Shown: positions 1 to 7,185, counted from the first letter of the stretch. The stretch: DNA of 33,398 bases from Actinomycetota bacterium (GCA_004366205.1 SIRW01000102.1:1-33398); one strand, 5' to 3'. Numbers and translations: made by a program. Notes: generated by a model from the sequence alone, not told the origin.

Positions 1-31
1 GACGATGAGCGATGATCTCGTTCGGGGTCAC
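1..31 (-). CDS. partial CDS, N-terminal 10 codons only, unknown product
   Basis: Only the first ten codons are inside the window: a GTG start at 31-29 reading MTPNEIIAHR, then the sequence runs off the left edge. The start is supported by an AAGGAG Shine-Dalgarno at 41-46 (minus strand), 9 nt from the GTG. Ten residues are too few to recognise a family, so no function is offered. The ribosome site is buried in a strong stem (see the leader feature), so translation of this gene is probably controlled. An overlapping plus-strand frame is open from the edge to a TAG at 130-132, but it has no visible start signal and is less likely. Confidence 0.45.
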   Translation of the reverse strand, partial: MTPNEIIAHR

Positions 32-102
32 GGTGATGGGCTCCTTGTCTCTCTGGTAGGAGCCACAGAGTCCATCGCCGGACCCCACCAAGTGGGGGAC
101 CC
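32..102 (-). promoter_or_regulatory. structured 5' leader that sequesters the ribosome site of the edge gene
   Basis: On the minus strand, 64-58 (GGCUCCU) pairs perfectly with 45-39 (AGGAGCC), and the latter contains most of the Shine-Dalgarno (41-46). The stem is extended by 79-73 with 38-32 (6 of 7 pairs), giving about 14 pairs with one 8-nt bulge at 65-72. The bulge contains CUCUG (70-66), complementary to CAGAG in the 12-nt apical loop (55-51), so a pseudoknot is possible. A second hairpin lies just upstream at 80-102. The layout fits a translational riboswitch, thermosensor or attenuator. No known riboswitch class is matched. Confidence 0.45.
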
Positions 103-155
103 GCAACCTCAACCCCCGGACAGGAAGATCTAGCCCCCAGCGCGCCCGCCCGGCG

Positions 156-194
156 GAGCGGGAGGAGCGGCCGAGCCGGCCACCCCTCCCGCTC
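156..194 (-). terminator. intrinsic-type terminator hairpin after the beta-helix gene
   Basis: A perfect 10-bp stem (156-165 with 185-194) encloses a second GGCC/GGCC-rich stem. It starts 11 nt past the stop codon of the secreted beta-helix gene. There is no U-tract, as is common in very GC-rich actinobacteria. Confidence 0.6.
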
Positions 195-204
195 GCCGAT
201 CACG

Positions 205-1791
205 TCATGCCGGCTGGAGCGAGCCGGACGAGTCCTGGGGGATGCCCCGCCAGCCGCTCCAGGTGCGCCGGCCTCGCCACTCCCACCACCCCGTGTCCGC
301 GTCCACCAGGCGGTACGAGTTGGCCGTGAAGCGGTTGTTCGAGGAGGTGAACACCGAGGTGTCGCCGGTGTCGTCGCACACCGCGGCGGCGTAGGCGCCG
401 TTGCCCGAGCCGTCGCGGGCGTACCGCTGGGTGACCACGATGGTGTTGCCGGTCACGTGGAGGTTGCGGAGCTTGTGGTCGCCCCTGGCCTGCTGGATGG
501 CCGTGATGCCGTTCCAGTTATCCTCCACGACGTTGCCCTGCACGGTGACGTCGGAGGAGTGCGCGACGAGGATCCCCGACCCGTAGCACCATGACCGGTG
601 CCCCAGGCCGTTGCGGCGCACGGTGTTGTGGCGGATCGTCGCCGCGTAGCTCACCTCGTGGAAGATGCCTTCACCCGTGTTGCCCTCGACCAGGTTCTGT
701 TCGTAGAGGGTGTTCGTGTTGCGCCAGTCGGTCCACAGGCCGGGGCCGACGTTGCTGTGCACGTGGTTCCCCCGCACGACGAGGTCGTTGGTGAGGACGA
801 ACTTCGAGCCTCCTGCCTCCCAGCCGGGGTCGAAGGCGCGGTTCGGGTTGTTGTAGGCGATCTCGTTGCCCTCCACGACGGTGCGGTCGCCGATGCCCCC
901 GATCCCGAGCTGCTCGTTGCGCAGGATCCGGTTGTTGCGCACGACCATGTCGCTGCCGATGCGGATCCCCATGCCGGCGTTGCGCTGCACCACGTTGTCC
1001 TCGACGACCCACCCGGTCCGGCTGTCGGCCGGGTTGTGCCCGCCCGCCTGGATGGCGCCCACTTGCGCGGGGTTGGCGTAGTGCTGGATCGTGAGGCCGC
1101 GGATCGTGACGTGGTCCGCGGTGCGGTCGAAGGCGAGGGTGGCGGCGCCCTCGCCGTCGAGGACGGCGCCGGGCTCGCCGATGAAGCTGTTGCCGTGCTT
1201 GGGCCGCACGTGCTGGCGCCGGTAGGTGCCCGCCGCCAGGCAGAAGGTCGTGCCCGCGGGGTGCGCGTCCACGGCCTGCTGGATGCTGTCGCCGGGCCGG
1301 AGCTGCACGCCCGCACAGCCCGTGGAGGTGCTGGTCCCGGAGGTGCCCGGGCTCTGCTCGACGACGGTCGGATCGGCGGTCACCTCGGTCGCCGCAGGCT
1401 CACCGGTGCCGCTGGTCGCGAGCGGGGCGGTGGTCGCCGAGACCACCGCCGACCGACCGCCCTCGCGCCCGCGCTGCTCCACGACGACCTGGTAGCTGTA
1501 GGTGGTTCCGGGCCGTAGACCGGTGTGGGCGTACGTGCGGTTCCGGGAGCGGCGGAGCAGCTCATCGCCCGCGGGGTCCTTGCGGTACAGCGCGTAGTCG
1601 ACGTTCCCGCGCACGTTGGTCCAGGACAGGTCGATCTGGGTGGACGACACCGCGACGGCGGTGAGCACCACGGTCGCGGCCGTGCGGTTGGGGTTCGCCG
1701 CGGCAGGCGTACCGGGGGGGTAGACGGTTGCGACGAGCACTGCGAAGACCAGGGCGGCGAGCGCGCCGCTTCGACGCAGTTGGGGTGGCAT
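205..1791 (-). CDS. secreted fibronectin type III + right-handed beta-helix protein
   Basis: This 528-residue protein starts at ATG 1791 with a GGGAG ribosome site 8 nt upstream. Residues 1-31 form a signal peptide (Arg-rich n-region, hydrophobic core, AxA-like site). Residues about 38-125 look like one fibronectin type III domain (DLSWTN and SYQVVV strands). A Thr/Ser/Pro-rich linker follows. Residues about 160-528 are a pectate-lyase-like right-handed beta-helix: repeated short turns of the type VVEDN, VVRNN, VVEGN, VVRGN and TIRHN, opening with a PGDSIQQAVDA segment typical of Pectate_lyase_3/NosD-like folds. Such proteins bind or cleave extracellular polysaccharide. No catalytic residues can be assigned safely, so lyase, hydrolase, epimerase or simple adhesin remain open. 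A c-di-GMP riboswitch directly precedes it, tying its production to the biofilm/motility second messenger. It is followed by a terminator hairpin, so it is probably monocistronic. Confidence 0.88.
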   Translation of the reverse strand: MPPQLRRSGALAALVFAVLVATVYPPGTPAAANPNRTAATVVLTAVAVSSTQIDLSWTNVRGNVDYALYRKDPAGDELLRRSRNRTYAHTGLRPGTTYSYQVVVEQRGREGGRSAVVSATTAPLATSGTGEPAATEVTADPTVVEQSPGTSGTSTSTGCAGVQLRPGDSIQQAVDAHPAGTTFCLAAGTYRRQHVRPKHGNSFIGEPGAVLDGEGAATLAFDRTADHVTIRGLTIQHYANPAQVGAIQAGGHNPADSRTGWVVEDNVVQRNAGMGIRIGSDMVVRNNRILRNEQLGIGGIGDRTVVEGNEIAYNNPNRAFDPGWEAGGSKFVLTNDLVVRGNHVHSNVGPGLWTDWRNTNTLYEQNLVEGNTGEGIFHEVSYAATIRHNTVRRNGLGHRSWCYGSGILVAHSSDVTVQGNVVEDNWNGITAIQQARGDHKLRNLHVTGNTIVVTQRYARDGSGNGAYAAAVCDDTGDTSVFTSSNNRFTANSYRLVDADTGWWEWRGRRTWSGWRGIPQDSSGSLQPA

Positions 1792-1802
1792 CGGTGGATC
1801 TC

Positions 1803-1886
1803 CCTTCGGTAGCCGGGCTACCTCGCGGCGCGCGAGGCCCCGTGGCTTTGCGTCCCCGCCTCACGACGGGTTTGCCTTTTCGGTGG
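1803..1886 (-). promoter_or_regulatory. cyclic di-GMP-I (GEMM-I) riboswitch
   Basis: The minus strand shows the conserved GEMM-I core in order. AAAAGGCAAACC (1880-1869) comes first. A GUGA-capped hairpin follows (CCCGUC/GGCGGG, 1870-1855). The near-invariant GGACGCAAAGCCAC lies at 1855-1842. A variable stem CCUCGCG/CGCGAGG spans 1837-1821. Last is GGUAGCCCGGCUACCG (1822-1807). GEMM-I aptamers bind cyclic di-GMP through a GNRA tetraloop-docked three-way junction (family knowledge). The aptamer's 3' strand ends right at the GAAGGGAG ribosome site (1807-1800) of the beta-helix gene, so control is most likely at translation initiation. Whether ligand turns the gene on or off cannot be read from the sequence. 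Confidence 0.9.
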
Positions 1887-1957
1887 GCCGGACGGTCCGG
1901 TGCCGGGCATCCCTACTCCGTCCGACGGGTTCGGGATCGGCGCGCTGCGTAGCGATC

Positions 1958-1989
1958 TTGAGCACTGTCCCTACGACGAGTAGTGACAG
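1958..1989 (+). promoter_or_regulatory. sigma70-like promoter with overlapping palindromic operator candidate
   Basis: TTGAGC (1958-1963), a 17-nt spacer and TAGTGA (1981-1986) form a plausible housekeeping promoter for the epimerase at 2077. A palindrome, CTGTCCCTAC-N5-GTAGTGACAG (1965-1989, 9 of 10 pairs), fills the spacer and covers the -10 box. This is the usual place for a repressor operator. It lies in the divergent region shared with the riboswitch gene. Confidence 0.45.
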
Positions 1990-2076
1990 GGTGCACCGTC
2001 CGCCCCATGGCTCAAGGCGGGCGTCGCGCGCGCCGAACTACGCTCGAGTCGGATCGCGACGCGGAGGGAGAACTCG

Positions 2077-3036
2077 ATGAAGCGGATCCTCGTGACCGGC
2101 GCCGGCGGCTTCATCGCCGGCCACCTGGTCAAGCGACTCAAGGCGGAGGGCGACTGGGTGCGTGCCGTCGACATCAAGCTGCCCGAGTTCGGCCCGAGCG
2201 CGGCCGACGAGTTCGCCAAGCTCGACCTGCGCGACCGCGAGGCCTGCCGGCGCGCCCTCGAGGTCGAGGGCGGCTTCGACGAGGTCTACCACCTCGCGGC
2301 CGACATGGGCGGCATGGGCTTCATCCACTCCGCCGAGTGCGAGATCATGCGCAACAACGCCCTCATCAACCTGAACATGATCGACGCCGCGGCGGCGGTG
2401 GGCGTTCCCCGGTACTTCTTCTCGTCGTCGGTGTGCGTGTACCGGGACATGCAGCCCGGCGAGCCCGAGCTCACCGAAGCCGACGCGTACCCCGCCCTCC
2501 CGGACAACGAGTACGGCTGGGAGAAGCTCTACGCCGAGCGGACGGCGGAGGCCTACGGGCGCCGCTTCGGGTTCGCGGTGCGGATCGCCCGCTTCCAGAA
2601 CTGCTACGGGCCTGAGGGGACGTGGCGGGGCGGGCGCGAGAAGGCCCCGGCGGCGATCTGCCGGAAGGTCGCCGAGGCGCCCGACGGGGGGACCATCGAG
2701 GTGTGGGGCGACGGCAGCGCCGTTCGGTCCTACACCTACGTCGACGACATGGTCGAGGGCATCGTCCTGCTCACGCGCTCGGACCTCGAGGGGCCGGTGA
2801 ACATCGGGAGCCCCCAGTACGTGACCGTCGACGAGCTCGTCGCCACCGTGGCGAAGGTGGCAGGCAAGGAGATCGCCATCGAGCACGTCGAGGGACCGGT
2901 GGGGGTGCAGTCCCGCAACTTCAGCCACGCCCGGATCGAGAGCCTGGGCTGGCGTGCCCGGCACGACCTCGAATCGGGCATCGCCCGGACGTTTCCGTGG
3001 ATCGCCGAGCAGGTCGCGCTCGCAGCCGCCTCCTGA
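2077..3036 (+). CDS. GDP-mannose 3,5-epimerase-like NAD-dependent epimerase
   Basis: This 319-residue extended SDR starts at ATG 2077 behind a strong GGAGGGAG ribosome site. The Rossmann motif TGAGGFIAGH is at residues 7-16. The signature LAADMGGMGFIHS (73-85) and the block SSSVCVYRDM (116-125) closely resemble plant GDP-D-mannose 3,5-epimerase. The four expected catalytic residues are present: Cys120, Tyr146 and Lys150 (YGWEK), and Lys189 in RGGREKAP. The plant enzyme makes GDP-L-galactose and GDP-L-gulose from GDP-mannose in the cytosol. Here the product probably feeds a surface glycan, since a WecG-type glycosyltransferase follows convergently 9 nt after the stop and a secreted beta-helix protein is divergent. 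A related specificity such as GDP-mannose 4,6-dehydratase is less likely given the conserved Cys/Lys pair. Confidence 0.85.
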   Translation: MKRILVTGAGGFIAGHLVKRLKAEGDWVRAVDIKLPEFGPSAADEFAKLDLRDREACRRALEVEGGFDEVYHLAADMGGMGFIHSAECEIMRNNALINLNMIDAAAAVGVPRYFFSSSVCVYRDMQPGEPELTEADAYPALPDNEYGWEKLYAERTAEAYGRRFGFAVRIARFQNCYGPEGTWRGGREKAPAAICRKVAEAPDGGTIEVWGDGSAVRSYTYVDDMVEGIVLLTRSDLEGPVNIGSPQYVTVDELVATVAKVAGKEIAIEHVEGPVGVQSRNFSHARIESLGWRARHDLESGIARTFPWIAEQVALAAAS

Positions 3037-3045
3037 GCGCGCCGC

Positions 3046-3825
3046 TCAGCCGATCAGCCGGGGACGCTCTCGCGCCACGGCGACCAGGAACGTGGCGTTG
3101 CCGACCAGGTACCGTCGCCACAGCCGGCGCGGCTCGCGCGTGAGCCGGTAGAGCCACTCCAGGCCCCGGTCCTGCATCCAGCGGGGCGCCTGGCGGAGCG
3201 TGCCGGCGTGGAAGTCGAAGGCCGCGCCGACCGCGGCGAGCGTGAGCCCGGTCCGGTCCCGGAACTCGTCGACGAAGCGGTCCTGGCGGGGCGTCCCGAG
3301 CCCCACCCACACCACGTCGGGCCGGGCGCTGCGCAGGCGCGCCGCCACCGCCTCCTGCTCGGCGGGGTCGAGGGGGCGGAATGGCGGGGACTCGGCCCCG
3401 GCGATCACCGCACCGGGCCAGCGCTCCTGCACGTTGGCCGTGAGCCGGTCGATGACCTCGGGCGTCGAGCCGTAGAAGTAGTGGCGCACGCCGGTCGCCC
3501 GGCCCCGGTCGAGCGTCGCCGCCATGAGGTCCGGGCCGTACACCCGCCCCTCGAGGGCGACACCCAGCCGGCGGCCGATCCAGACGAGCGGCATGCCGTC
3601 GGGCAGGTTCAGGTCGCCCCGGTTGATGCAGTCCGCGAAGTCGGGGTCTCGGGCGGCCAGCGCGAGGGTGAACGCGTTGCAGAGGTGCACGGCGCGGGGT
3701 CCGGGCTCGCGACGGCACAGAGCCTCGACCGCGTCGTCGAAGCGGTACAGGTCGATCCGCGTCCCGCAGCAGGCCATCTGCGGAACCTCGCCTGCCGAAC
3801 CCGCCCTCGTCGCACGGCTGGCCAC
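3046..3825 (-). CDS. WecG/TagA/CpsF family glycosyltransferase
   Basis: The protein belongs to GT26, which transfers a sugar (ManNAc, ManNAcA or another) from a nucleotide donor to a lipid-linked acceptor at the inner membrane face during capsule, teichoic acid or common-antigen synthesis. Family hallmarks seen are HLCNAFTLALA, the acidic NLPDGMPLVW block, the HYFYGSTPEVI segment and VWVGLGTPRQD. A basic C-terminal tail (EPRRLWRRYL) probably touches the membrane. The GTG at 3825 lies 9 nt after a TAGCCT box (near-leaderless). An alternative ATG at 3777 has a GAGG ribosome site and would give 243 residues, nearer the family core. It converges on the epimerase with only 9 nt between stops. Donor and acceptor are unknown. 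Confidence 0.85.
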   Translation of the reverse strand: MASRATRAGSAGEVPQMACCGTRIDLYRFDDAVEALCRREPGPRAVHLCNAFTLALAARDPDFADCINRGDLNLPDGMPLVWIGRRLGVALEGRVYGPDLMAATLDRGRATGVRHYFYGSTPEVIDRLTANVQERWPGAVIAGAESPPFRPLDPAEQEAVAARLRSARPDVVWVGLGTPRQDRFVDEFRDRTGLTLAAVGAAFDFHAGTLRQAPRWMQDRGLEWLYRLTREPRRLWRRYLVGNATFLVAVARERPRLIG

Positions 3826-3834
3826 GAGGCGCAG

Positions 3835-3840
3835 AGGCTA
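3835..3840 (-). promoter_or_regulatory. -10 box candidate (TAGCCT)
   Basis: TAGCCT on the minus strand ends 9 nt before the GTG at 3825. This would give a nearly leaderless transcript of the glycosyltransferase gene. Confidence 0.35.
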
Positions 3841-3884
3841 GCGGAGCCCGGGACGGGCGCCACCGACGGGGTGGCCCGGCGCGC

Positions 3885-5165
3885 TCAGCTGGACCGGAAG
3901 CCCCGCAGCGGGGGCCACAGCTCAGGTGGTGTGGTGTCGTAGTCGTAGACGCTGCCGCCGACGGCCCGGCGGTCCACGGCAGCCCGCAGCAGGTTGTGGG
4001 CCTCGTCGGGGGGCATGCGGTCGGCGATCCCGCCGATGAGGTGCACGCGGGCCTCGGGGTCGCCGAGGTTGGCGCGCAGCCGGTCGATGTTCTCGGTGCC
4101 GTAGCGGTAGGCGTCGCGCCAGCCCGAGTCGGCCCGGCGGTCGGTCTGGTAGCTCATCGGCAGCCACACGTCGTAGTAGGGGTGGATCTCCCGCCACGGG
4201 AAGCGGGGCCAGTACGCCGGGTTGATCACCTCGATGTGCACCGGGGCGAGGGTGATGCTACCGAGCGCCGTGGTCGGGAGGGCCGCCCGCAACTCGGCGG
4301 AGAGCCAGATCAGCCGGCGGTTGCGCTCGTCGACGTCGGCCACGTGGCGGCTCTCGATGTCAACGGCGACGGAGTCCACGCCCTCGAGGCCGGCGACGGC
4401 GAGCAGGCGGCGCAGGTCGGCGCCGGGGTCGGTGAACGTCGGCAGGTACCAGGTCACGACGCGCAGGCCCCGCTGCTTGGCCCGGCGGATCATGGGCAGG
4501 AGGCGCTCGGGCTCGACCACGTCCCCCGGCCCGGCCCAGTCGTAGCGGGCGGCCTGGATGTAGAGGGTCTGCACGCCCTCGGCGGCCATGTGGTCGACCT
4601 CGGCCACGCCCACGCGGGGCCGGCCGCCGGTCCACTGCTCGGTCCAGTCGAACACGTCGACCCACGCCCCCAGGCCCGTGTAGGCGATCAGCCCGGCCCG
4701 TTGGGCGCCCGCCGGTCCGCCGGGCGTCGGAGCGGGGGCCGGTGCCGGCTGCGACGGTGGCGGCGCTGGCGCCGGAGCGGTTGACCCGCCGGGGCCGTCG
4801 GTCCCCGGGCCGGACGCGGCGGAGCCGCCCGGCTCGGTCCCGCCCGTGCCACTGTTCGCGGAGCCGCTCCCGCCCGGTGGGGAGACCGACGCGGCCGCCC
4901 CGCCGGCCCCACTGTCGGTGCCCTCCGGTCCGGTCCCGTCACCGCTGCCGACGCCACCCGCGCCGGCGAGACCGGCCAGGCTGTCCCCGCCCCCCGGTCC
5001 GCCCCGTGCGCCGGCGTCGGCGCCGTCGGCGGGACCTCTGGTGGCTGTGGGGCCGGGATCGCCGGCGACGCGAGTGAGACCCTCCGGTCCCGCCACCGCC
5101 CCCGAGCCGCACGCCGCCGCCAGCAGGGCGGCGACCAGCAGCAGTGCCACGCTCAGCCGCCGCAT
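3885..5165 (-). CDS. lipoprotein with glycoside-hydrolase-like (TIM-barrel) domain
   Basis: From ATG 5165 the product has 426 residues. A lipoprotein signal peptide has the lipobox LAAAC with Cys19. About 130 residues of Gly/Ser/Thr/Pro linker follow. The C-terminal domain of about 260 residues resembles glycoside-hydrolase-like barrels, with strands such as GVQTLYIQAARYDW, LRVVTWYLPTF, VDSVAVDIES and YDVWLPMSY. The acidic residues in AVDIES lie where barrel hydrolases of this type keep catalytic or binding acids, but no catalytic pair is certain. It should be anchored on the outer face of the membrane and could act on surface glycan. The start is chosen because TACCCT lies exactly 7 nt upstream of this ATG (leaderless). 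An in-frame GTG at 5198 would add 11 residues without any start signal. Confidence 0.78.
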   Translation of the reverse strand: MRRLSVALLLVAALLAAACGSGAVAGPEGLTRVAGDPGPTATRGPADGADAGARGGPGGGDSLAGLAGAGGVGSGDGTGPEGTDSGAGGAAASVSPPGGSGSANSGTGGTEPGGSAASGPGTDGPGGSTAPAPAPPPSQPAPAPAPTPGGPAGAQRAGLIAYTGLGAWVDVFDWTEQWTGGRPRVGVAEVDHMAAEGVQTLYIQAARYDWAGPGDVVEPERLLPMIRRAKQRGLRVVTWYLPTFTDPGADLRRLLAVAGLEGVDSVAVDIESRHVADVDERNRRLIWLSAELRAALPTTALGSITLAPVHIEVINPAYWPRFPWREIHPYYDVWLPMSYQTDRRADSGWRDAYRYGTENIDRLRANLGDPEARVHLIGGIADRMPPDEAHNLLRAAVDRRAVGGSVYDYDTTPPELWPPLRGFRSS

Positions 5166-5172
5166 GGCCGCC

Positions 5173-5178
5173 AGGGTA
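5173..5178 (-). promoter_or_regulatory. leaderless -10 box (TACCCT)
   Basis: TACCCT ends 7 nt before ATG 5165 of the lipoprotein gene and decides that start. Confidence 0.55.
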
Positions 5179-5219
5179 CTCCTCAGCCCCCTCTGCACCG
5201 GCGCCGGGCGGTGGCCCCT

Positions 5220-5270
5220 CGAACTGTGAGGATTTTCTCACCGCAGGGGTCAGAAAACCCTCACAGTTCG
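5220..5270. repeat. 51-bp near-perfect palindrome between divergent genes
   Basis: Arms 5220-5242 and 5248-5270 pair at 21 of 23 positions around a 5-nt centre. The AT-rich core (TTTTCT/AGAAAA) stands out from the surrounding GC-rich DNA. It lies between the divergent lipoprotein and CLC genes, where a terminator is not needed. It may be an operator or an interspersed palindromic element. Compare 20884-20936 and 29230-29279. Confidence 0.7.
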
Positions 5271-5305
5271 CTTCGGGGGTGGGGTGGGTGGTGTAACCAA
5301 GGGGT

Positions 5306-6976
5306 GTGCCGGAGGGGGGACGGATCAGCTCGCTGCTGGAGGGGACCCGCCAGCAGGGGGCGATCGCCGTGGCCGCCCTCACCGGCGTGCTCGTCGGGCT
5401 GACCGTGGCCGTCATCGAGCGGCTCGTGGACCGGGGGATGCTCCACGCCCTGTTCGGGATGCCGCTGGCCGTCCAGGCCGCGGCGCCCGCGGTCGGCCTG
5501 GCCGTGGCCGCCCTGGCGCTGCGCTACACGGCGGGCGGGGCGTCTCCCGCCACCGCCGACGAGTACGTCGCCAACTTCCACGACCGGCGCCGGCGCCTCC
5601 CGCTGGCGCCCGTGCCCGGCCGGCTCCTCGCCGGCATCGCCACCCTCGGCAGCGGGGGCGCCATGGGCCTGGAGGGCCCGTCGATCTACGCGGGGGCCGC
5701 CATCGGGTCGGGCGTGCAGCACCGGCTCCGGCACCTGTTCCGGGGCGCGGACGCCAAGCTCCTGCTCGTCGCCGGGGCCGCCGCCGGGGTGGCCGCGGTG
5801 TTCAAGGCGCCCGCCACCGGCGTCATCTTCGCGCTCGAGGTCCCCTACACCGACGACGTCGCCCGCCGGGCGCTCATCCCGGCCCTCATCGCCTCGGCGG
5901 CCAGCTACGTCACCTTCGTGTTCATCGTCGGCACCCAGCCCCTGTTCGTGCTCACGGGCACGGCACCGGGGTTCGGTCTCGTCGACCTCAGCGGCGCGGT
6001 GCTGCTGGGCGTGGCCGCGGGGGGTGGCGCCCGGCTGTTCGCCGTGGTGACCCGGTGGGCCAAGGCGGTCCAGACCCGGTGGCCGGCGTGGCAGCGGGTG
6101 GCCGCCGCCGGGGTGGTGCTCGCCGGGCTCACCGTGCTCACCGTCGAGGTGTACGACCAGCCGTTCAACCTCGGACCGGGCTATGAGATCTTCGGGTGGG
6201 CCGACCAGGCCGACCTCGCCCTCGGCCTCGTCGCCCTGCTGTTCCTCATCCGCCTGACCGCCACCACCGCCACCCTGGCCGGCGGCGGGGCCGGCGGGAT
6301 CTTCATCCCCCTGGCCGTGCAGGGGGTGCTGCTGGGCCGGCTCGTGGCCGGCGGGGTGGGCCAGGCCGAGTCGGCCCTCTACCCCATCATCGGCATCGCC
6401 GCCTTCCTCGGCGCCGGCTACCGCACGCCGCTCGCGTCGGTGATGTTCGTGGCCGAGACCACCGGGCGGCCCCTGTTCGTGGTGCCCGCCCTCATCGCCG
6501 CCGCCACGTCCCAGCTGATGATGGGCCGCTGGTCGGTGTCCTCGACGCAGCAGTCGGTGCGCTCGGGGCACCTCGAGCGGCGCTTCCGGCTGCCGATCGC
6601 CTCGGCGCTCACCACCGACGTGCTCACCGTGCCGCCCGACGCCACCGCCGCCGAGTTCGTGTGGGTCCACGTGGTCGGCCACCGCCAGCGGGCCGTCCCG
6701 GTGGTCGACGGCGACCGCTACCTGGGCCTGTGCCTGCTCGAGGACGTGTCCGAGCTGCCGCGGGAGGTGTGGGATGAGACCACCGTCGCGGCCCTCATGC
6801 GCACCGGCGTGCCCGCGGGCCGCCCGTCCTGGACGCTGCGCGACGCCATGGTCGCCATGGAGGACGCGGAGGTCGACCGCCTGGCCGTCACCGACGACGC
6901 CGGTGTGTTCGTGGGCGTGGTCCTGCTCGAGGAGATCCTGAAGCTCGACGAGATCCTCGACGAGACCGGCGGGTGA
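5306..6976 (+). CDS. CLC-type chloride channel/transporter with C-terminal CBS pair
   Basis: This 556-residue integral membrane protein starts at GTG 5306. Residues 1 to about 420 form the multi-helix CLC core: the gating-glutamate motif is GLEGPSIY and the second selectivity motif is AGGIFIPLA. The GSGIP motif of the family is replaced by GGASP. At the position of the proton glutamate of CLC-ec1 (IEEM) this protein reads LEVP, like the channel-type SIEV. That suggests passive anion conduction rather than H+/Cl- exchange (inference from alignment by eye). Residues about 430-556 carry two CBS domains (VLTVPPDATAAEFV and LRDAMVAMEDAEVDRLAVTD), expected to sense adenine nucleotides. It is probably monocistronic. 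The 51-bp palindrome lies just upstream. Confidence 0.9.
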   Translation: MPEGGRISSLLEGTRQQGAIAVAALTGVLVGLTVAVIERLVDRGMLHALFGMPLAVQAAAPAVGLAVAALALRYTAGGASPATADEYVANFHDRRRRLPLAPVPGRLLAGIATLGSGGAMGLEGPSIYAGAAIGSGVQHRLRHLFRGADAKLLLVAGAAAGVAAVFKAPATGVIFALEVPYTDDVARRALIPALIASAASYVTFVFIVGTQPLFVLTGTAPGFGLVDLSGAVLLGVAAGGGARLFAVVTRWAKAVQTRWPAWQRVAAAGVVLAGLTVLTVEVYDQPFNLGPGYEIFGWADQADLALGLVALLFLIRLTATTATLAGGGAGGIFIPLAVQGVLLGRLVAGGVGQAESALYPIIGIAAFLGAGYRTPLASVMFVAETTGRPLFVVPALIAAATSQLMMGRWSVSSTQQSVRSGHLERRFRLPIASALTTDVLTVPPDATAAEFVWVHVVGHRQRAVPVVDGDRYLGLCLLEDVSELPREVWDETTVAALMRTGVPAGRPSWTLRDAMVAMEDAEVDRLAVTDDAGVFVGVVLLEEILKLDEILDETGG

Positions 6977-6993
6977 GCCGCCGGCCGCCCCGG

Positions 6994-7185
6994 TCAGTCC
7001 TCGTCGTCGTCCTCGTCGTCGTCGAAGTCGACGCCGTAGCGCTCGGCGATGCGGGCGTACTCGTCGTCCTCGTCGGCGCCTCGGTCGTCCCGCCGGGTGG
7101 TGTCGGGCAGGTCGAGCAGCGCGTCCGGACCCATCTGCTTCAGCTTCCGCGCTTCCTCGAAGCGGCGGTGGCGTCCCTTCTTCAC
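6994..7185 (-). CDS. small acidic protein, unknown function
   Basis: The product is a 63-residue soluble protein with a basic N-terminal half (MKKGRHRRFEEARKLKQ) and a strongly acidic tail ending in a run of Asp/Glu (DFDDDEDDDED). The GTG at 7185 has a GGGAG ribosome site 5-6 nt upstream. The frame stays open further upstream, but that part only shadows the GH13 gene. The charge pattern and central ARIAERYGVDFDD segment suggest a binding or chaperone-like partner protein, but I recognise no family. It converges with the CLC gene and is divergent from GH13. Confidence 0.65.
   Translation of the reverse strand: MKKGRHRRFEEARKLKQMGPDALLDLPDTTRRDDRGADEDDEYARIAERYGVDFDDDEDDDED

Noticed and set aside
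32-79. Resemblance of the edge leader to the fluoride (crcB) riboswitch (GGCGAUGGA and CUCCUACCAG)
   Set aside because: The conserved middle of the aptamer (second stem and AAUGA-like segment) is missing; only the ends resemble it.
1-132. Plus-strand frame open from the left edge to TAG at 130-132
   Set aside because: No protein-like pattern or start signal; it is antisense to a better-supported minus-strand start and leader.
598-1518. Long plus-strand frame opposite the beta-helix gene
   Set aside because: Antisense shadow caused by very high third-position GC; low-complexity Val/Ala/Asp product and no start signals.
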